From: Phycisphaerales bacterium PN19_bin_20
GTDB taxonomy: Bacteria; Planctomycetota; Phycisphaerae; Phycisphaerales; UBA1924
DNA: 64,000 nucleotides
Assembly (NCBI GenBank): GCA_021173225.1
Contig: JAJOLK010000003.1
Coordinates: forward strand, 38,436 to 102,435
Direction: 5' to 3'
Shown here: in pieces, positions 60,161 to 64,000 of the stretch
Position numbering within the stretch: the stretch's first letter is position 1
How the letters are laid out: each line of letters begins with the position of its first letter
Position numbers and translations under genes: made by a program
The notes under the pieces: generated by a model
Seen by the model: the letters and a program-made list of their open reading frames with translations, nothing else
What the model was told of the DNA's origin: nothing
Database searches by the model: none

Positions 60161-61158
60161 CAGCCCCTACGTCCGGGGGCGGGCGTGGGCGTGGACGTGG
60201 GCGACTCGCGCATCTCTTGGGCCGGGCCCAGCACGCCGGCGCGCGTCATCAATTCACGCAGCGCGTCACCAAAGGCCGCGTCGTCCAGCGGCAGGTCGTT
60301 ATGGTCGCCGTCGTCCTCGAACATCGTGGCGTCTTTGGCCAGACGTGCCAGCGTGCGTCCGTGCTTTATGGGCACGACGGTGTCGTTGCGCCCGTGCACG
60401 ATCAGGACGGGCACGTCAAGCTGTGACAACGCCACGTCATTGCGGAACGGGTGCCGCACCAGCACCCCTGGCACGCCCATCTGCCACGCGAAGCTCGCCA
60501 CGCTTGTAAACGGGCTCAGCAGCACCATGGCGCGCGGGCCCGCGCCTGCGGGTGGGTTTGCCGCCAGCGCGCACGCGACGCCCGAGCCAAGCGACCGCCC
60601 CACATACACCAGCCGCGCAGGATCAACATCGGGGCGTGCGGCCAGAAGCTGTGCAAACCGCCCCGCGTCCTCGACAATCGCCCTTTGCCCTGGCCGGCCC
60701 CCGGCCACGTACCCGCGGTACTCTGGCACCAGTACCACAAAGCCCATCCGCAGCAGGGCCTGCACTTCGGGTGCGCGGGTAAAGGTGTGGGCCAGGTCCC
60801 AGTTGCCGTGGAAGCAGATCGCCGCGGGCCGCTTTGCGTTTGCGCCAGCGCTGCCTACGCCAGCGCCGCCCACGCCAGCGCCGCCCATCAGCGCGCCCTG
60901 TGTGAGCCCGGCCTGCGGCGCTGGCAGCAGCAGCCGCGCGGGCACGGTGCCGCCGTCGGCCAGCGTGATGAAGACAGTCTTCTCGCTGGCGGTGTCGGCT
61001 GGCCAGGGCTCAACGCCCGCAAAGTCAGTGCGGAAGATGAACCGCTCTTGCAGCGACCAGAGCGCCCCGGCGTACGCCGCGTAGATCACAGGCACGCCGA
61101 TCAGCACGCGCCACCAGCCCCGCCCGCGCGGCAGAACGAACTTCAGTAGGGCGTTCAT
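60157..61158 (-). CDS. Membrane-anchored alpha/beta hydrolase
   Basis: An alpha/beta-fold hydrolase of 333 residues with an N-terminal transmembrane helix (VLIGVPVIYAAYAGALWSL), followed by FIFRTDF, typical of a subgroup of periplasmic-facing or membrane-attached hydrolases. The nucleophile elbow is GRSLGSG near residue 193, the acid is in HGRNDTVVP near 270, and the His is in DGDHNDLP near 292. A Gly/Ala/Val repeat (GGAGVGGAGVGSAG) sits at about residues 90-103. The ATG at 61158 has GAGGA seven bases upstream; a TTG six bases earlier is less likely. It overlaps yidD by ATGA. Substrate unknown. It lies 28 bp after accD on the same strand. Confidence 0.87.
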   Translation of the reverse strand: MNALLKFVLPRGRGWWRVLIGVPVIYAAYAGALWSLQERFIFRTDFAGVEPWPADTASEKTVFITLADGGTVPARLLLPAPQAGLTQGALMGGAGVGGAGVGSAGANAKRPAAICFHGNWDLAHTFTRAPEVQALLRMGFVVLVPEYRGYVAGGRPGQRAIVEDAGRFAQLLAARPDVDPARLVYVGRSLGSGVACALAANPPAGAGPRAMVLLSPFTSVASFAWQMGVPGVLVRHPFRNDVALSQLDVPVLIVHGRNDTVVPIKHGRTLARLAKDATMFEDDGDHNDLPLDDAAFGDALRELMTRAGVLGPAQEMRESPTSTPTPAPGRRGW

Positions 61159-61186
61159 GGCCAAATCCTCGCGACGCAGGCCCGTC

Positions 61187-62032
61187 TCACCCGGCGTAGT
61201 CGATCAGGCGTGCGATCTCGTTGCGCAGCTGCGCGCGGGGCACGATGCGATCGACCATCCCGGCCTTGAGCAAGTACTCACTTCGCTGGAAGCCCTCGGG
61301 CAGCTCTTGCCGGATCGTCTGGGCGATCACGCGCGGGCCCGCGAAGCCCACGAGCGCCTTGGGCTCGGCCAGGATGATGTCCCCGAGCATCGCGAAGCTT
61401 GCCGTCACGCCGCCGGTGGTCGGGTCCGTCAGCAGGCTGATGAACAGCCCGCCGCCGCGCTGGTAGCGGGCCAAAGCGGCCGAGGTCTTGGCCATCTGCA
61501 TGAGGCTCAGGCCCGCCTCTTGCATGCGAGCGCCGCCCGAGCCGCTGACAATCAGCAGCGGCAGCCCGCGGGCCTGCGCGCCCTCGATCGCCCGCGTCAC
61601 AACCTCGCCAACCACCGAGCCCATGGAGCCCATCATGAAGTCCAGGTCCAAAACCGCGACCATCAACTGACGGCCCTTGATAAACCCGACGCCGGCCTTG
61701 CACGCGTCCAGCTCGCCGCTCTTGGCCTGCTCAGACTTCAGCCGCTCGGCGTAGGTTTTGAGGTCCTTAAAGCCGAGCGGGTCGTTGGGCCGCAGGCCGG
61801 TAAACATCGCCTCGAAGGTGTCCTGGTCCAGCAGCTGCTCGAGGCGTTCGGTGGCCCCGACGCGGAAGTGGTGCTGGCATTCCGGGCAGCAGGAGAGGTT
61901 GGCCTCCATCTGCTTGCGGTAGATCAAGGCCGAGCATCCCGGGCACCGCAGCCACAGCCCCTCGCTAACAACAACGCGGCGGGACGGCTTGATCTCGGCC
62001 CAAGTGGTGGTCGGCTTCGCAGATTGGCTCAT
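61187..62032 (-). CDS. accD: Acetyl-CoA carboxylase carboxyltransferase subunit beta
   Basis: Beta subunit of the carboxyltransferase that makes malonyl-CoA for fatty acid synthesis, 281 residues. The N-terminal zinc ribbon has CPGC and CCPEC (C4). The crotonase-like core has VAVLDLDFMMGSMGSVVGE, LLIVSGSGGARMQEAGLSLM, SLLTDPTTGGVTASFAMLGD and AGPRVIAQTI, with the acyl-CoA site. The ATG at 62032 has AAGGA seven bases upstream and matches the family start; the upstream frame to 62266 is not conserved. accA is not in the window. The 284-bp gap before it (62033-62316) is AT-richer and contains GCGATATCGC, a perfect 10-bp palindrome, at about 62280. Confidence 0.96.
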   Translation of the reverse strand: MSQSAKPTTTWAEIKPSRRVVVSEGLWLRCPGCSALIYRKQMEANLSCCPECQHHFRVGATERLEQLLDQDTFEAMFTGLRPNDPLGFKDLKTYAERLKSEQAKSGELDACKAGVGFIKGRQLMVAVLDLDFMMGSMGSVVGEVVTRAIEGAQARGLPLLIVSGSGGARMQEAGLSLMQMAKTSAALARYQRGGGLFISLLTDPTTGGVTASFAMLGDIILAEPKALVGFAGPRVIAQTIRQELPEGFQRSEYLLKAGMVDRIVPRAQLRNEIARLIDYAG

Positions 62033-62316
62033 GAACTCGTCCTTGACGTCGCACAGGCCCGCCCGGCTCACGCCGGACCCCAGCCCGCCGGGCCTCCATT
62101 GTACCCCCGACCCACCAAGTGGCTTAAGGATGATCGGACGGTGGACAACCTGCGGAGCCTTATCGCCGGCGCCAAAGAGCTGAAAAAATGTTCGATACTT
62201 TGTGCGCAAAGCCAGCATGTTCGACGCGGATCGATGTGTGATGGCCGACCAAGTTCGCTTCCGCACCGAATCGCATCTTAGCGATATCGCGGTATTAGAG
62301 CACTAAACGGCTAATT

Positions 62317-63015
62317 TTATTCACTTTTCGACACACCAGAGCGAAGTTGTTTGATCGCCAAGGCTCGCCGGTCATTCGCTACGCCGAAGACGGCCGAGGC
62401 GGCGACCAGCACATCGCAACCAGCGGCTCGGCAGTCGGGCGCGGTGGTGGTGCTTATGCCGCCGTCCATCTCGATGCGCTGGTCGGGCCGAAGGCGGGCC
62501 CGCAACGTGCGGACCTTGTCCAGCACGCTCGGGATGAAGGCCTGCCCGCTGAAGCCCGGGTTGACGGACATGACCAAGGCCAAGTCGGCGTGCTCAATCG
62601 CGGGAAAGAGCGCCTCGACCGAGGTCGGAGGGTTGACGGCGATGCCGACGGTCAGGCCCAGGCCACGGATTCGGCGGCAGAGCTCGACCCCCGCTGGCCC
62701 GCCAACAACCTCGGCGTGGAAGGTCAGGTGGCTTGCGCCAGCTTTGGCAAACGGCTCGACAAACCGGGCCGGATCGGTGACCATCAGGTGAACGTCGAGG
62801 TGGGCCAGCGGCAGGTGGTGGCGCAGCCAGCGGCACATGTCCGGGCCCATCGTCAGGTTGGGGACAAAGTGCCCGTCCATGATGTCAAGGTGCAGCAGGT
62901 CGGCCCCGGCTTCCAGCACGCCCTGCGCGTCACGGAGCATGTGGCCAAAGTCGGCCGAGAGTATCGAGGGAGCGATCAGCGGCAGGCGCGGCGGGTGGGC
63001 GAAGGTCCAGGTCAT
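62317..63015 (-). CDS. rpe: Ribulose-phosphate 3-epimerase
   Basis: Interconverts ribulose-5-phosphate and xylulose-5-phosphate in the pentose phosphate pathway; 232 residues. Family marks: APSILSADFGHM, DLLHLDIMDGHFVPNLTMGP (catalytic Asp and His), LDVHLMVTDPARFV, ALVMSVNPGFSGQAFIP and IEMDGGISTTTAPDC (second catalytic Asp). All are intact. It is divergent from rsmD with an 89-bp gap, and lies upstream of accD on the same strand. The ATG at 63015 is directly supported by the first conserved strand position. Confidence 0.96.
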   Translation of the reverse strand: MTWTFAHPPRLPLIAPSILSADFGHMLRDAQGVLEAGADLLHLDIMDGHFVPNLTMGPDMCRWLRHHLPLAHLDVHLMVTDPARFVEPFAKAGASHLTFHAEVVGGPAGVELCRRIRGLGLTVGIAVNPPTSVEALFPAIEHADLALVMSVNPGFSGQAFIPSVLDKVRTLRARLRPDQRIEMDGGISTTTAPDCRAAGCDVLVAASAVFGVANDRRALAIKQLRSGVSKSE

Positions 63016-63104
63016 CGTGCAAGGGTACAGGGGTGCGGGCGGGCGCGTGGCGGGGTGTTTGGATCGGGGTTGATTCTCGCCCTTGGGCGCGCTTGACTGG
63101 AACC

Positions 63105-64000
63105 ATGCGGATCATCGCGGGCGACTATCGGCGTCGGCTGTTGGCGTCACCGTCGGGGATGACCACGCGTCCGATGCCGGACCGGGTCAAGGAGTCGCTC
63201 TTTTCGATGCTGGGCACGCGGGTTGTCGGCGCGCAGGTGCTGGACCTGTTCGCGGGCTCGGGGGCGATCGGGCTTGAGGCCGTCAGCCGTGGTGCGGCGG
63301 GGTGCCTGCTGGTTGAGATGGACAAGCGTTCGCACGCGACGCTGGAGAGCAACATTCGCCTGCTGATGGCGGAGGGCAAGTGCAAGGCGATCCGCGGCGA
63401 TGCGCTGGGGCTCTCATTGCTGGCGCGTTGCCCGCGGCCTACGGACCTGATCTTCATGGACCCGCCCTACCCCTTGGTGCAGACGCCCGAAGGTTGGCAG
63501 CGGGTTGTGATGCAGGCCGCGGCACTGGTGCAATTGCTGGCGCCGGATGGGTTTTTGATCTTGCGGACGCCTTGGCCGCACATGATTGAGCCGACACAGA
63601 CGGACATGACCCAGCAGACCGGCGAGCCGGTGCCCCGCAAGTTCAAGCGTCACAGCAAGCCGCGGATACACGATGTGCTGCATGGCGAGGGACTTGTGGG
63701 GAAGGGCAAGCCGGGCAAGGGTGTGACGGCAAGCCGCGTTGACGGGGCAGGTCGGGCTGGCCGCGGGGCCGAGGTGCCGCCGGACAGCGACGAGGGCGTG
63801 TTTGACGGCGGGCTTGACGACGGCGGGCCGGCGCCTGACGGCGCGCTGGACCTGAGCGAGATGATCGAGTTGACGCCGTCGGAGATCGAGGTGGCGATGC
63901 GCTATGCGCGGCGTACGCCCCGGCCAGGCGTCGAGCGCGAGGGCGCGCCCGATCAAGAGCACGATGTGGGGCGCGATCTGGAGCGCGATGAGGCGCGCGA
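63105..64000 (+). CDS. rsmD: 16S rRNA guanine-N2 methyltransferase RsmD, 3' end outside the window
   Basis: Methylates G966 of 16S rRNA; at least 298 codons are open to the window edge, with no stop reached. Seen: MRIIAGDYRRRLLASPSG, the typical TTRPMPDRVKESLFSMLG, the SAM-binding VLDLFAGSGAIGLEAVSRGA, and the catalytic FMDPPYPL near residue 118. The RsmD fold normally ends near residue 190. Here, after RKFKRHSKPRIHDVLHGEGL, a low-complexity acidic tail of more than 110 residues continues (PPDSDEGVFDGGLDDGG and further), so this is an extended form or a fusion whose end cannot be seen. Divergent from rpe. Confidence 0.9.
   Translation, partial: MRIIAGDYRRRLLASPSGMTTRPMPDRVKESLFSMLGTRVVGAQVLDLFAGSGAIGLEAVSRGAAGCLLVEMDKRSHATLESNIRLLMAEGKCKAIRGDALGLSLLARCPRPTDLIFMDPPYPLVQTPEGWQRVVMQAAALVQLLAPDGFLILRTPWPHMIEPTQTDMTQQTGEPVPRKFKRHSKPRIHDVLHGEGLVGKGKPGKGVTASRVDGAGRAGRGAEVPPDSDEGVFDGGLDDGGPAPDGALDLSEMIELTPSEIEVAMRYARRTPRPGVEREGAPDQEHDVGRDLERDEAR

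Overview
The window reads as chromosomal DNA of a Planctomycetota bacterium, most likely of the Phycisphaerae. The base composition is very GC-rich, GTG and TTG starts are common, and there is a 3,301-residue exported protein whose N-terminus carries the planctomycete LEPR-type motif (here LEARQYL). There is also a decayed fragment of the pseudopilin type that is abundant in that phylum. Taxonomy is inferred from gene content only; no rRNA operon is present. I see no prophage, intact insertion sequence, CRISPR array or plasmid function.

Layout. 0.1-6.5 kb (minus strand): HMG-CoA lyase, two crotonase-family enzymes, acetyl-CoA synthetase (an acyl-CoA/leucine catabolic operon) and argJ. 6.6-11.1 kb: an LptD-like outer-membrane protein preceded by an amidohydrolase. 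11.2-11.5 kb: an isolated tRNA-Ala(GGC) unit with its own promoter and terminator. 11.5-15.1 kb: a dicarboxylate/glutamate symporter, a TPR-like anchored protein and a small secreted protein. 15.3-19.5 kb (plus): LptF/G-type permease, GT39/ArnT-like glycosyltransferase and PAP2 phosphatase in one operon. 19.9-26.7 kb (minus): trpS, a PagL-like lipid A deacylase, a PrpD-family dehydratase, a pseudopilin remnant and pheT. 26.8-36.6 kb: M20 amidohydrolase, ppdK, pabB, a sodium:solute symporter, a heptosyltransferase-like GT9 enzyme and a GmhB-like phosphatase. 36.7-41.5 kb (plus): NfeD, FloA flotillin, a DUF429 protein, a FAD amine oxidase and a small membrane protein. 41.5-45.6 kb (minus): SulP transporter, a YkgJ-type cysteine-cluster protein, a cyclodeaminase-like protein and a LOG-family protein. 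45.9-49.5 kb: a cytoplasmic FAS1 protein, a 67-residue membrane protein, a gene-poor decayed stretch and a membrane protein. 49.9-59.8 kb: the giant repeat protein. 59.9-64.0 kb: yidD, an alpha/beta hydrolase, accD, rpe and rsmD (runs off the end).

How the genes fit together. Seven genes at four loci point to a true LPS-bearing outer membrane: LptD, LptF/G, an ArnT-like transferase, PAP2, a PagL-like enzyme, a heptosyltransferase and GmhB. The rest is mainly housekeeping metabolism.

A second theme is repetitive DNA. Short minisatellites (14, 15 and 18 bp) sit between genes, similar repeat-derived low-complexity stretches sit in frame inside conserved enzymes (Acs, PheT, PabB, M20, the alpha/beta hydrolase), and a small palindromic element family is dispersed in at least three gaps.
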